This document shows, piece after piece, positions 43,126 to 53,406 of a stretch of DNA of 64,000 bases. The notes under the pieces are model-generated. The model was not told the DNA's origin. It did no database searches and worked only from the letters and a program-made list of their open reading frames with translations. The position numbers were made by a program, and so were the translations under genes. Location of the stretch: NCBI GenBank assembly GCA_025359105.1, contig JANYHK010000066.1:22543-86542 (forward strand), read 5' to 3'. Numbering within the stretch: position 1 is the stretch's first letter; each line of letters starts with the position of its first letter. Origin of the DNA: Myxococcales bacterium. Its GTDB lineage: Bacteria > Myxococcota_A > Polyangia > Polyangiales > Polyangiaceae.

Positions 43126-44418
43126 GTGTTTCTCTATGCCCTGAGCGACGCCGGCTGGCGTGCCGTGTTGGCCCTCGCTGCAGGGTTCAGCCCGTACTCC
43201 GTGCCACCTGAGGCGATCGGCGCGAGGACCCCTCTCGTCGCCGCGGTCCGCCTCGCGATCCTGGTCGGAGTTGCGCTGGGCGTCTCGCTCGCCGTTCGAA
43301 GGCTCGGGTCGAGGTCACCGCGCACCGCGCTCCTTTGCGCGCTCGCGCTGCTCGCCGTTCCCATCGCAGCCGCCTACTTTTCGGGGGACCGAGGCCCTCT
43401 CCTTCGCGGTGCATGGATCACGACCCCGCTCGTGTGGACGGCCATCGCCGCCGTGCTCGGGGGTCCGCTCGCCGCCCGCCTCACGCGCTCCGTGTCCACC
43501 CTGGCGGCGCGGCGCGTCGCGATCGGCCTCACCACCGCGGGCCTCGCGATGGGAGCCGCCAGCTTCGCGCTCGCGTATCCCGCGCTCTCGTCGCGCGACG
43601 CCATGTGGAGCCAAGCGCTCGCCAACAACCCGGGCGATGAGAACGCAGCCCGCGCGGTGGCCGTCCGCGAGCGCAGCCAAGGAAATACGCGGGCGGCGTT
43701 CGAGACGTTCGCAACGTGTCGGCGCCTTCGCCCGAAGAGCTGCACGTGCGCCGAAGGGGCCGCCGATCAGGCGCTCGATCTGGGCCGCTACTACGACGCC
43801 CGCGAGGCGCTCGATGCGACGGTGACCTGCGAGCGCTCGGGGCGGCGCATGGCCCTCACGGCCGAGGCGCTCATCGGGACGCGCGAGCTCGAGGCGGGCC
43901 TCCGCGAGGCGGAGCTCGCGCTCGGGCAGAACCGCGACGAGCCTCACGCCGTCTATGCGCGCGCGTGGGGCGCCTACCTCAAGGGAGGCCCTTCCACGGC
44001 GCGCGCCGATGCGAAGCGCGCCGTCGATCTCGGGCGGGGCACTCCCGCACGGCTGCTCTACGGCCTTCTCCTCTTCAACGCCGGCGATCTCGATCTCGCG
44101 TCGGCGGAGTTCCAGGCAATCCTGGCGGCCGAGCCCGACAACGTGCAGGCGACGTACGACGCCGCGCTCGTCGCGCAGAAGAAGAACCAGTACCGCGACG
44201 CGCGGGAAGGATACCTCCGCGCGCTCAAGCTCGACCCGACGCTGTCCGACGCGCGCTACAACCTCGCCGTCCTCACCTACGCCCAGGGCGCCACGATGGA
44301 GGCGCAGCACCACGTGGACGAGTTCGCTGCGGCGTACCCGAGCGATCCGCGGATCGCGGCGCTCCGGCAGATCCTGGCGACGCCGCCGCCGCGGCGCGCG
44401 CTCACCGTCGGGGACTGA
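43126..44418 (+). CDS. TPR-repeat membrane protein
   Basis: A 430-residue protein from GTG 43126, 18 bases after the collagen-like gene. Four hydrophobic segments fill residues 1-160 (VAAVRLAILVGVALGVSLAV, ALLCALALLAVPIAAAYFSG); residues about 165-430 are TPR helices (LLYGLLLFNAGDLDLASAEF, GYLRALKLDPTLSDARYNLA). The start has no good ribosome site and the N-terminal part looks short for the O-GlcNAc-transferase-like or glycosyltransferase-TPR families, so the true N-terminus may differ. It may anchor or organise the surface proteins encoded upstream. Confidence 0.75.
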   Translation: MFLYALSDAGWRAVLALAAGFSPYSVPPEAIGARTPLVAAVRLAILVGVALGVSLAVRRLGSRSPRTALLCALALLAVPIAAAYFSGDRGPLLRGAWITTPLVWTAIAAVLGGPLAARLTRSVSTLAARRVAIGLTTAGLAMGAASFALAYPALSSRDAMWSQALANNPGDENAARAVAVRERSQGNTRAAFETFATCRRLRPKSCTCAEGAADQALDLGRYYDAREALDATVTCERSGRRMALTAEALIGTRELEAGLREAELALGQNRDEPHAVYARAWGAYLKGGPSTARADAKRAVDLGRGTPARLLYGLLLFNAGDLDLASAEFQAILAAEPDNVQATYDAALVAQKKNQYRDAREGYLRALKLDPTLSDARYNLAVLTYAQGATMEAQHHVDEFAAAYPSDPRIAALRQILATPPPRRALTVGD

Positions 44419-44464
44419 GCTTCGGATTCGCCGAAGGGAAACCCGGTGGGCTATCCTGGCGGTC

Positions 44465-45511
44465 ATGGCTCGTCTTCGCATTGGAATCCTCGGCGCCACC
44501 GGCCTCGTCGGGCGCGAGACCATCGATCTCGTGCTTCGCGCGTGGCCCGACGCATCGCTCGTGCTCTACGCCAGCCGCGATCAGTCCATGACGGTCGCCG
44601 GCAAGGACCACCCCGTCCTCGCGGCGGCCCGGCTCGAGGAATCGGGGGCGGCGCGTGGCGATCTGGCCTTCGTGGCGCTCGACGACGATCAAAGCAAGCG
44701 CTACGTCCCTCGCCTCCTCGAGCTCGGTTACCGCGTCGTCGACAAGAGCAACACGTACCGCGCGGATCCGAACGTGCCGCTCGTGGCAGCCGGCGTGAAC
44801 GACGATCTCGTCGGTGAGGCCGTGCACCTCGTCGCGAACCCCAACTGCACGACGATCCCGCTCACCCTCGCGCTGGAGCCCCTACGGCGCAAATTCGGCC
44901 TCGCGTCCGCGACGGTCGCCACCTACCAGGCGGTGAGCGGCGCCGGCGTGGCCACGCTCGACCAGTTCCTCGCCGACTCGCGGGAGGGCTACGCGGCGCC
45001 CGATCGCCTCGGCCTCTGCTTCGACGAGGCGCGCTACGCGGGCAACACGGTGCCGCACAACGGAAGCACCGACGTGAGCGGCTTCTCGTCGGAGGAGCGC
45101 AAGCTCGTCTTCGAGAGCCGCAAAATCTTGCGCCTGCCCGGCTTCGCCGTCTCCGCGCAGTGCTGCCGTGTGCCGGTGGCGGTGGGGCACTACGAGAACG
45201 TGTGGCTGACCCTGGCCGAGAAGGCGCCGCTCGAGGCGATCTCCGCAGTCCTCGGCGACGCCAAGGAGGCTCCGTTCGTGCGCTTCTTCCCCGGGGCCTC
45301 CGGCGACGGCCTCAGCGCGGTCTCGTGCGTGCACGATCGCGATCGCGCGCTCGTCGGACGCCTCCGAGCGGACGAGCGCGACCCGTCCGGCCGCAGCGTG
45401 TGCCTCACCGTCGTCGGGGACAACCTCCGCCTCGGCGCGGCGACGAACGCCGTTCGCATCGCCAGCCGCTGGTACCCCGCCGCCGATCCGGATCTCGGCG
45501 TCGGCCGCTGA
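44465..45511 (+). CDS. asd: Aspartate-semialdehyde dehydrogenase-like protein
   Basis: A 348-residue NADP-dependent dehydrogenase of the Asd family, which makes aspartate semialdehyde for lysine, threonine, methionine and peptidoglycan. Features in order: GILGATGLVGRETIDLVLRA (Rossmann loop), VVDKSNTYRADPNVPLVAAG (commonly Asn-Thr/Ser in this loop; Lys here), catalytic Cys in LVANPNCTTIPLTLALEPL, and the substrate histidine region QCCRVPVAVGHYENVWL. The ATG at 44465 is the family start. It is divergent in sequence from standard enzymes and is not next to other amino-acid genes, so a paralogous role is possible. Confidence 0.85.
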   Translation: MARLRIGILGATGLVGRETIDLVLRAWPDASLVLYASRDQSMTVAGKDHPVLAAARLEESGAARGDLAFVALDDDQSKRYVPRLLELGYRVVDKSNTYRADPNVPLVAAGVNDDLVGEAVHLVANPNCTTIPLTLALEPLRRKFGLASATVATYQAVSGAGVATLDQFLADSREGYAAPDRLGLCFDEARYAGNTVPHNGSTDVSGFSSEERKLVFESRKILRLPGFAVSAQCCRVPVAVGHYENVWLTLAEKAPLEAISAVLGDAKEAPFVRFFPGASGDGLSAVSCVHDRDRALVGRLRADERDPSGRSVCLTVVGDNLRLGAATNAVRIASRWYPAADPDLGVGR

Positions 45512-45553
45512 CGCAGGCCGCACCCTCCGCCAGCCCCTGCTAGTCTCGTTGGC

Positions 45554-46183
45554 ATGAGGCGCCTCATTTCCCTCGGTGTCGCCGCGGCGGCCATCGTGGC
45601 CTGCGGAGGCGTGGCCCAAGGCCCGACGTCGAACGGCGGCGGCGGGGATGCCGCGACCGACGCGCCCCTCAGCGACGGCGGCGCCCACGACGCGCGCGCC
45701 CCACGCGATCACCGCACGGGCAGCGTCACGTGTAGCCCCGCTCCCGTGCCGCCGGAGCCCATCATTCCCGACGCCGGCGCCGGGCCCGGCGCGAAGTACG
45801 AGTGCCGCGCGCACGCCGACTGCACCGCGCAGCCCCGAGGTCGTTGCATCTTCTTTCCGACGTCACCGCCGATCGAGGCCGGGGGCACGCGCTGCTTGTA
45901 CGATGAGTGCACCACCGACGCGGCGTGCGCGCCCGGCAAGGCCTGCGTCTGCAACACGATCGCCAACACGTGCTACGCGGGCAACTGCCGCGTCGATGCC
46001 GATTGCGGCGCGGGCAACTTCTGCTCGCCCACGGTCGACGGCTGCCGCATCTTCGTCGGCTACTACTGCCACACGCCCGCGGACACCTGCACGGACGACA
46101 CCGACTGCGGGACGTCCGGCTTCGTCTGCAGTTACCGCAGCGACACCCGCGTTTGGAGCTGCGGCCCTGCCGGCTGCGCCTGA
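45554..46183 (+). CDS. Cys-rich lipoprotein (paralogue of 52566-53225)
   Basis: A 209-residue lipoprotein: signal peptide ending AAIVAC, a Gly/Asp/Ala linker, then 16-18 cysteines in repeated Asp-Cys modules (AHADCTAQPRGRCIFF, CTTDAACAPGKACVC, GNCRVDADCGAGNFCSP, GYYCHTPADTCTDDTDCGT). The modules resemble small disulfide domains often seen in myxobacterial surface proteins. A paralogue sharing two of these blocks lies about 7 kb away, beside a di-haem cytochrome. Function unknown. Confidence 0.75.
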   Translation: MRRLISLGVAAAAIVACGGVAQGPTSNGGGGDAATDAPLSDGGAHDARAPRDHRTGSVTCSPAPVPPEPIIPDAGAGPGAKYECRAHADCTAQPRGRCIFFPTSPPIEAGGTRCLYDECTTDAACAPGKACVCNTIANTCYAGNCRVDADCGAGNFCSPTVDGCRIFVGYYCHTPADTCTDDTDCGTSGFVCSYRSDTRVWSCGPAGCA

Positions 46184-46230
46184 GCGAAGAGAACTTCGAA
46201 CTTTCGTCGCGCTGCGGTGTTCTTTCGCGG

Positions 46231-47388
46231 ATGCGCGTCCGACGCCGTGAATTTCTCGTTCAAACAGCCACTGCGGCCGGCATCGCCGCCGGCCTGTACG
46301 CCTGCGCGGGGCAGGAGGCCGCGCCGCCGAAGACGGCGACGTCCGGCGGCGCGCCGGCTGCCGTCAAGAGGCCGCTCAAGATCCTCATCCTCGGCGGGAC
46401 CAAGTTCCTCGGGCCTGAGCTCGTCGAGGCGGCGCGAGCCCGGGGACACACGCTCACGCTCTTCAACCGCGGCAAGACCAACCCAGGCCTGTTCCCGGAC
46501 GTCGAGAAGCTCCACGGCGACCGCGACGACGGGACGCTCGACGCGCTGCGCGGGCGCGCGTGGGACGTCGTCATCGACACGTCGGGCTTCGTTCCGCGGA
46601 AGGTGAAGGCGACCGCGGAGCTCCTCGCGGCCTCCGGCCAGTACGTCTTCATCTCGTCGATCTCCGTGTACGACAAGCCCCCGGCCACGGGCGTCGACGA
46701 GTCCGGCAGAGTGGGCACCTTGAAGGATCCCGCGGTCGAGAAGGTCGACGAGCTCACGTACGGGCCGCTCAAGGCCGCGTGCGAGCGCGCGGCCGAGGCG
46801 GCGATGCCCGGCAAGGTGACGGTCGTTCGCCCCGGCCTCATCGTGGGCCCTGGCGACGGGACCGATCGCTTCACGTACTGGCCCGTGCGCCTGGCGGCGG
46901 GCGGCGACACCATCGCCCCCGGCGCGCCCGCCGATTCGGTGCAACTCGTCGACGTGCGGGACCTCGCGGCGTGGACGATCGTGGCCGCCGAGGAGCGCCA
47001 CCTCGGCATCTACAACGTGGTCGGACCCAAGGAGACCCTCGGGGTTGGCGAGCTCTTGACGCGCACGAACGCCGCGCTGGGCGGGCACGCGCGCCTCGAG
47101 TGGATCGAAGCGAAGTTCCTCGCCGAGCACAAGGTCGAGGCCTGGTCCGACATGCCCGTGTGGGTCGATCCGACATCGGACGACGCAGGCGTCTCGCGCG
47201 TCTCGTGCAGGAAGGCCATCGCGCGGGGCCTCACCTTCCGTCCCCTCGAGGCGACGGTGAAGGACACGATGACGTGGTTCGCGACGCTGCCCGCGGAGCG
47301 TCGTAACAAGCTGCGCGCGGGCATCTCCCGCGAGCGAGAGGCCGAGGTGCTCGCGGCCTGGCGCGCGCGTCACCCGACGTCGGGCTGA
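46231..47388 (+). CDS. Tat-exported NAD-dependent epimerase/dehydratase
   Basis: A 385-residue extended SDR with a twin-arginine signal MRVRRREFLVQTATAAGIAA followed by a Cys (GLYAC), so it should be exported folded with its cofactor bound, perhaps as a lipoprotein. The Rossmann motif is LIGGTKFLGPELV-like (ILILGGTKFLGPELVEAARA) and an active Ser/Tyr/Lys order is seen in VFISSISVYDKPP and LTYGPLKAACERA. Exported epimerase-like enzymes of this type are scattered in soil bacteria, role unknown. It ends three bases before the nucleotide-transporter-like gene. Confidence 0.82.
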   Translation: MRVRRREFLVQTATAAGIAAGLYACAGQEAAPPKTATSGGAPAAVKRPLKILILGGTKFLGPELVEAARARGHTLTLFNRGKTNPGLFPDVEKLHGDRDDGTLDALRGRAWDVVIDTSGFVPRKVKATAELLAASGQYVFISSISVYDKPPATGVDESGRVGTLKDPAVEKVDELTYGPLKAACERAAEAAMPGKVTVVRPGLIVGPGDGTDRFTYWPVRLAAGGDTIAPGAPADSVQLVDVRDLAAWTIVAAEERHLGIYNVVGPKETLGVGELLTRTNAALGGHARLEWIEAKFLAEHKVEAWSDMPVWVDPTSDDAGVSRVSCRKAIARGLTFRPLEATVKDTMTWFATLPAERRNKLRAGISREREAEVLAAWRARHPTSG

Positions 47389-47391
47389 CGG

Positions 47392-48639
47392 GTGCGCTTC
47401 GCCGAGATCGCGCCCGTCCGGGCGACGGAGCGCGCCGCGGTGGCCTGGTCGTTCCTCTACTTCTTCTGCCTCCTCGCCTCGTACTACATGCTCCGCCCGG
47501 TACGCGACGCGATGGGGATCGCCGGCAAGGTCGCCGAGCTGCCGAAGCTCTTCCTCGTCACGCTGGCCGTCACGCTGCTGGCGACGCCGCTCTTCACGGC
47601 GATCGTGTCCCGGTGGTCGCGGCGACGGTTCATTCCCATCGCGAACCGCTTCTTTGCGCTCCAGCTCCTCGCCTTCGCGTGGCTGCTCCGCGCGCCGCAC
47701 GCCGGGCCCGACGCCGCACGGGTATTCTTCGTCTGGACGAGCGTATTCAACCTGTTCTCCGTCTCGATCTTCTGGTCGTTCATGGCCGACGTATTCCGTC
47801 GCGAGCAGGGGGTTCGCCTCTTCGGCCTCATCGGCGCCGGCGGAACGCTGGGGGCAATGGCAGGCTCGGCGCTCACGGCGGTACTGGCCTCGCGCATCGG
47901 CGCGGCCGCGTTCCTCGTCGTGGCCGCCGTGCTCCTGGAGCTCACCGCGCAATGCGTGAGCCGCCTGTCGTCGATCTTCGACGGCCCCGAAGAGGAGAGA
48001 GCCAGGCGCGATCCCGAGCTTGGACGCGGCGGCGTCGTCGCGTGGCTGCGCCAAGCGGCCACGAGCCCCTACCTCGTCGCCCTCGTCGGCTACATGCTCC
48101 TCTTCTCGTTCACCTCTACGTTCGTGTACTTCGAGCAGGCTCGCATCGTGAAAGCAGCGCTGCCCACGACGGCCCTGCGTACCGAGCTCTTTGCGAAGAT
48201 GGACCTCGCCGTGAATCTCGGGAGCTTGGTCCTCCAGGCCGTTGTCGTGGGGCCGCTTCTCCGTGCGCTCGGCGTGGGGGCGGTGCTCGTCGTCCTCCCT
48301 GCGTTGACGCTCGCGGGCTGCGTGGTCCTCGGCGTTCACCCGACGCTCCTCGCCGTCGTCGTCTTCCAGGTGGCGCGACGCGCCTGTGACTACGGCGTCG
48401 CGAAGCCGGCCCGCGAGACTCTCTTCACGGTCGTGCGGCGCGAAGACAAGTACAAGGCCAAGGCGTTCATCGACACGTTCGTCTATCGCACCGGCGACGC
48501 GCTCGGGGCCGCGGTGTTCGGCGGCGCGGCCGCGCTCGGGCCCATGGTCCTGGCGGTGTCGGTGCCCGCGTGCGTGGTCTGGATGGGTGTCAGCTTCGCG
48601 CTCGGGCGCCTACGCCCGAACGTCGAGACCTCGTCGTGA
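47392..48639 (+). CDS. Npt/TLC-like nucleotide-transporter family membrane protein
   Basis: A 415-residue protein with 11-12 helices from GTG 47392. The front (FLYFFCLLASYYMLRPVRDA) and DVFRREQGVRLFGLIGAGGT are hallmarks of the ATP:ADP antiporter-like (TLC/Npt) branch of the major facilitator superfamily. In free-living bacteria these carriers are of uncertain function and are often just called MFS. It is coupled to the Tat epimerase gene upstream (three-base gap), which suggests a joint role in processing or importing an exported substrate. Confidence 0.82.
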   Translation: MRFAEIAPVRATERAAVAWSFLYFFCLLASYYMLRPVRDAMGIAGKVAELPKLFLVTLAVTLLATPLFTAIVSRWSRRRFIPIANRFFALQLLAFAWLLRAPHAGPDAARVFFVWTSVFNLFSVSIFWSFMADVFRREQGVRLFGLIGAGGTLGAMAGSALTAVLASRIGAAAFLVVAAVLLELTAQCVSRLSSIFDGPEEERARRDPELGRGGVVAWLRQAATSPYLVALVGYMLLFSFTSTFVYFEQARIVKAALPTTALRTELFAKMDLAVNLGSLVLQAVVVGPLLRALGVGAVLVVLPALTLAGCVVLGVHPTLLAVVVFQVARRACDYGVAKPARETLFTVVRREDKYKAKAFIDTFVYRTGDALGAAVFGGAAALGPMVLAVSVPACVVWMGVSFALGRLRPNVETSS

Positions 48640-48675
48640 GGGTCGCGACGCGGACTTCCGGATTCGTCGGGGCCG

Positions 48676-49488
48676 CTAGAAGCTCCAGCCGACCTGGGCG
48701 CGCCCGAGCACGCGCGGCGCGTTGGGCGAGAGGCCGAGCGCGGGCCCGGCGCCCAGCGTCAAGCGCTCCCCGAGCAGGGCGACGCTCACGGTGCCGCACG
48801 CGAAGTGACGCATCCCCTCCACCTCTGCGGCGTCGAACGCGCCCTCGATGTCCTGCGCGACGTACTCTGCGCCGAGGCGAAGCGTGTCGACGAGGCGTAC
48901 GTTCGCACCGGCCGAGAGCATGAGATCGACGCCGTCGCGCCTTGCAGCGAACACGTGCTCCGCGTGGGCCATCGAGGCGAGGCGCAGGCGGCCGATGTCC
49001 TGCGACGCCGCGACGCGCCCCCACGCGCCGCTCGACGAGGAGAGCTCGCGGAGGTAGCCGCCGCTCACCACGGCGTGGGTGGACCACGCGGCCGGCAGGA
49101 GCGACACCCGTGCGCCCGCGAGCACCCCGACCGCTCCGGCGCGCGCGCCTGCGGCACCGCTCGACGCTTCGCCGAGGACGCCCGTAGCCGCCAGCGACAC
49201 GCCGGGGAGAACGCCCAGCTCGCCGCCGAGCTCGGTCGCGATGCCGGGCGCAGCCGTGGTCGCGGCGAAGGGGCGCGTGAATCCCTCGCCGCCGCTCGCG
49301 GCGGTGATCCGCGAGAGCGTCGTCACCTGGAGGGGCGCGGGGACGCGCGGCTCGTCGAGGAACAAGAAGGTGCGCGGTACGGGCGGCGCGGCGCGCACGG
49401 GGGCGGCAGGCTCCTCCAGGCGTTCCTCCGCGTGTGCGGAGGGCGCGAGGGTCAACCCAAGGAGGAGCGCGGGTGCCAGGAGCCGCAT
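48676..49488 (-). CDS. Predicted outer-membrane beta-barrel protein
   Basis: A 270-residue protein. The ATG at 49488 gives a clean signal peptide ending SAHAEE; the open frame upstream to 49578 does not. After a Pro-rich stretch the sequence is a series of short amphipathic strands with Gly/Ala turns (GVSLAATGVLGEASSGAAGA, RLGAEYVAQDIEGAF) and ends in the aromatic-terminated QVGWSF, the usual C-terminal signal of an outer-membrane barrel. Function unknown. Confidence 0.7.
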   Translation of the reverse strand: MRLLAPALLLGLTLAPSAHAEERLEEPAAPVRAAPPVPRTFLFLDEPRVPAPLQVTTLSRITAASGGEGFTRPFAATTAAPGIATELGGELGVLPGVSLAATGVLGEASSGAAGARAGAVGVLAGARVSLLPAAWSTHAVVSGGYLRELSSSSGAWGRVAASQDIGRLRLASMAHAEHVFAARRDGVDLMLSAGANVRLVDTLRLGAEYVAQDIEGAFDAAEVEGMRHFACGTVSVALLGERLTLGAGPALGLSPNAPRVLGRAQVGWSF

Positions 49489-49645
49489 CACTGACAATCT
49501 AAGCACGCCGCGTGCCTCGCTGTACCGGGGGAAATCCCGCGTGGCCTCGCGTTCGGCGCGGAACGCGGAGAGCTCCACCTGGACCCCGGCAGGTTCACCT
49601 CCCCTGCCCGTCCCGCGGGGGTCCCTGCGCTTTTCGGCGCCAGGC

Positions 49646-51085
<1,440 letters not shown>

Positions 51086-51232
51086 GGGCGCGCATACTGA
51101 GGACGCTCCGGGGCGCGCGCAACGTGTTTCATGCGGTGAACACGCGAATGCGGTCAAAGGAAGAAACGGCGCGGTGCCGCGTATCAAGGCACGTATCCGG
51201 CGCCCTCTGCGGAGCGGACGCTCTGCCGCACG

Positions 51233-51253
51233 GACGCTCTTCGTCAGAGCGTC
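51233..51253. terminator. Hairpin GACGCTCT-TCGTC-AGAGCGTC at the end of the cytochrome gene
   Basis: Perfect eight-base arms with a five-base loop overlap the cytochrome stop. A second copy of the left arm (CGGACGCTCT) lies at 51215-51224, so two alternative stems are possible on the leftward transcript. No T-run follows. The rest of 51086-51232 shows no gene. Confidence 0.5.
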
Positions 51254-52563
51254 GCCAGGTAAGCCAGCAGCGCGGCGCGCTCGTCGCCGTCCAGCGCGAG
51301 GCCGAAGACGTGGCCGGTGACTGCGCCTGCGCCGTGCCGACCGCGCGCGAAGTCCGGGCGGAGGCGCGCCGGATCGAACATGGCGTCCAGGCTCGGCAGC
51401 GACGCGTCGTGCAGGAGCGCGCGGCGCGTGGAAACACCGTGCAAGGACGGCACGCGGTACATGCCCGTACCGCGGTCCGCGGAGCGGCCTATCGCCGGAT
51501 CGGTGCCGACCACGTCGAGGGCGACCGGGGGGCCGGTGAGGGCCGGCGGCGCATGGCACCGCGCGCACGTCGCATCGAAGACCGCTGCGCCGCGCGTCTG
51601 CAGGGCGTCGCGCGGTCGCTCCGCGGGGAGCGTGTCCGCGAGCGACCAGACGTACGCGGCGAGGCCGAGGGCGACCTCGCGTGGCGGCCTTGTCCGCGCG
51701 CCGTGCGCTGTGATGATCAACGTCTCGATCCGGACCGCGAGCGCCGCGCGATCCTTCTGCGCGACCGACGCGTCGGCGTGCAAGTGCGTGAGCCACCGCG
51801 CGGGGCGCAGATCGGCGATCTTCACCGGCTCGCGGCCGTCGAGCGTCGTGACGTCGTTGCGACCCGGCCCCCACGCGAGCCAGCGCTCCATGGCCGCCGG
51901 CGACTGCCCTGCGCGCGTGGCCGCGTCGAAGGCGAGCTGACCGAGCTCGATCCGCTCGTTGCCCAGCCCGACGGCGAGCGCGCCGTCGCGCGAGGTCGCA
52001 TGGCACGTCGCGCAGCTGTACGCGAGCACGCGGCCGCCCGCGGGCAGCTCCACACGCACGAGGCCGCCGGCGCCACGCGCGTCGTCCGTCCAGAAACCGT
52101 ACCGCGCGAACGCCTCACGCGACGCGGCGGCCGTCTCTGCCATGGGTGCGAGCTGCAGCGGGTAGCGGAAGAACGCGTCCTCGCCAAGCGCGACCAGCGC
52201 CGCCTCGTCACCCCGCCGCGCGTCCTCGGAGATCGCGAGCGCGCGCGCGTCGGGACCGAACGGCGTGTCTGCCCGCGCCCCGGCGGGCGCATCGAGCTCG
52301 TGGGCGACCACGACCTGTGTGCGCGGGTTCCACTCGGGAAGGAGCGCCCAGTCACCTGCGCCGCCGCTCTCGTACGACGAGAGGCGCAAGCGCGAGTAAC
52401 CGTTGTCGGGGTTCACGAGCGACGCCACGAGGGTCGCGCGCCGGTAGCTGGCGTCGACGAGGTACGGATCAGGCTTGGTCGACGGGGCAGAGTCCGGCCC
52501 TCCGCACGCCGACGCGAGCGCCGCGAGCGATGCAAGGAGGAGCCCGAGGACGCGCGGCTTCAT
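51244..52563 (-). CDS. Di-haem cytochrome c lipoprotein
   Basis: A 439-residue lipoprotein with signal peptide ending LAALASAC and two c-type haem sites: LAYSCATCHATSRDG (CxxCH) and TCARCHAPPALTG (CxxCH). The C-terminal half (VPSLHGVSTRRALLHDASLP) matches the second domain of di-haem cytochrome c peroxidase/MauG-like proteins, with Met and His candidates for axial ligands. It probably transfers electrons in the periplasm or at the surface. It starts two bases after the stop of a Cys-rich lipoprotein, so the two are co-translated. Confidence 0.83.
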   Translation of the reverse strand: MKPRVLGLLLASLAALASACGGPDSAPSTKPDPYLVDASYRRATLVASLVNPDNGYSRLRLSSYESGGAGDWALLPEWNPRTQVVVAHELDAPAGARADTPFGPDARALAISEDARRGDEAALVALGEDAFFRYPLQLAPMAETAAASREAFARYGFWTDDARGAGGLVRVELPAGGRVLAYSCATCHATSRDGALAVGLGNERIELGQLAFDAATRAGQSPAAMERWLAWGPGRNDVTTLDGREPVKIADLRPARWLTHLHADASVAQKDRAALAVRIETLIITAHGARTRPPREVALGLAAYVWSLADTLPAERPRDALQTRGAAVFDATCARCHAPPALTGPPVALDVVGTDPAIGRSADRGTGMYRVPSLHGVSTRRALLHDASLPSLDAMFDPARLRPDFARGRHGAGAVTGHVFGLALDGDERAALLAYLATL

Positions 52564-52565
52564 GC

Positions 52566-53225
52566 TCACCCCGCGCAGACCGACGTGCCGCACGCCCACT
52601 TGCCGACGGTAGGCTGAAAGGCGCAGTAGCCGGGACCGATCCCTTTGCACTGATCGTCGCTCGTGCACGTGTCGCCCGCGGTGTGGCAGTAGTAGCCCGT
52701 CACTCCAAAATAGGGGCCGCAGGTCGCGTCGAGCGACGGCGAGCAGAAGCTTCCCGTGCCGCAATCGGCGTCGACGCGGCAGTTGCCGGGCAGGCAACGG
52801 TTCCCCGTCCGCATGGGGGTTCCGCCGGGCACGGTCCCTAAGGGGGTGCCGCACGCGCAGACCTTGCCGTCGCCGCAGTCGACGTCGGTAACGCAGGCGT
52901 CGTAGGTGCACATGTTCCCGATCATGCGGCCGCTCGCCGGCTCGCAGCGGCCGTTGTTGCCTTGGGTGCAATCCGAGTCGCGCAGGCATTGCCCGCTGGG
53001 GACGCCCGAGTCAGGCGCGCCGGCGTCGGAATTCACCCCCGGCGGGCGCGCGGTCGGGCAGGCGGCGGCGGTCACGCGGTGCTCCTTCGGCGTCGGTAGG
53101 TTGCTCGGGGGCGGACCAGGCGGAACGCCGCCGTCTCCCGTCGTCGTCGAGATCGGCGTCGTGGTCCCGCCCCCGCAGTGGACGGCGCCGAGAAGCGACG
53201 TGAGGACCAGGGCGAAGCGCGTCAT
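52566..53225 (-). CDS. Cys-rich lipoprotein (paralogue of 45554-46183)
   Basis: A 219-residue lipoprotein; ATG 53225, signal peptide ending LGAVHC. Disulfide-type modules follow: GQCLRDSDCTQGNNGRCE, DACVTDVDCGDGKVCAC, GNCRVDADCGTGSFCSP and GYYCHTAGDTCTSDDQC. The last two blocks are near-identical to the protein at 45554. Coupled by a two-base gap to the di-haem cytochrome. Function unknown; perhaps a structural or anchoring partner of the cytochrome. Confidence 0.75.
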   Translation of the reverse strand: MTRFALVLTSLLGAVHCGGGTTTPISTTTGDGGVPPGPPPSNLPTPKEHRVTAAACPTARPPGVNSDAGAPDSGVPSGQCLRDSDCTQGNNGRCEPASGRMIGNMCTYDACVTDVDCGDGKVCACGTPLGTVPGGTPMRTGNRCLPGNCRVDADCGTGSFCSPSLDATCGPYFGVTGYYCHTAGDTCTSDDQCKGIGPGYCAFQPTVGKWACGTSVCAG

Positions 53226-53406
53226 AGGCGCGAGCCGACTACGAACCAGAGGATGCGGGCGCGAGCTCATGCCCAACCTTGAGCACATACGGTGCCAGCC
53301 CTTCGACTCCGCGAAAGGGCTTGAAATCACGGCCTCTGGCAGCGATCCCCATGCCACCGTGGCCCACGTTGGCCCAGCTCTTTGCGCGCCGGTGTAGAGT
53401 GCGCGC

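Noticed and set aside
46132..48339. Long leftward open frame across the epimerase and transporter genes
   Set aside because: Composition is Arg/Glu/His-rich without domains; the rightward genes have signal, Rossmann and membrane features.
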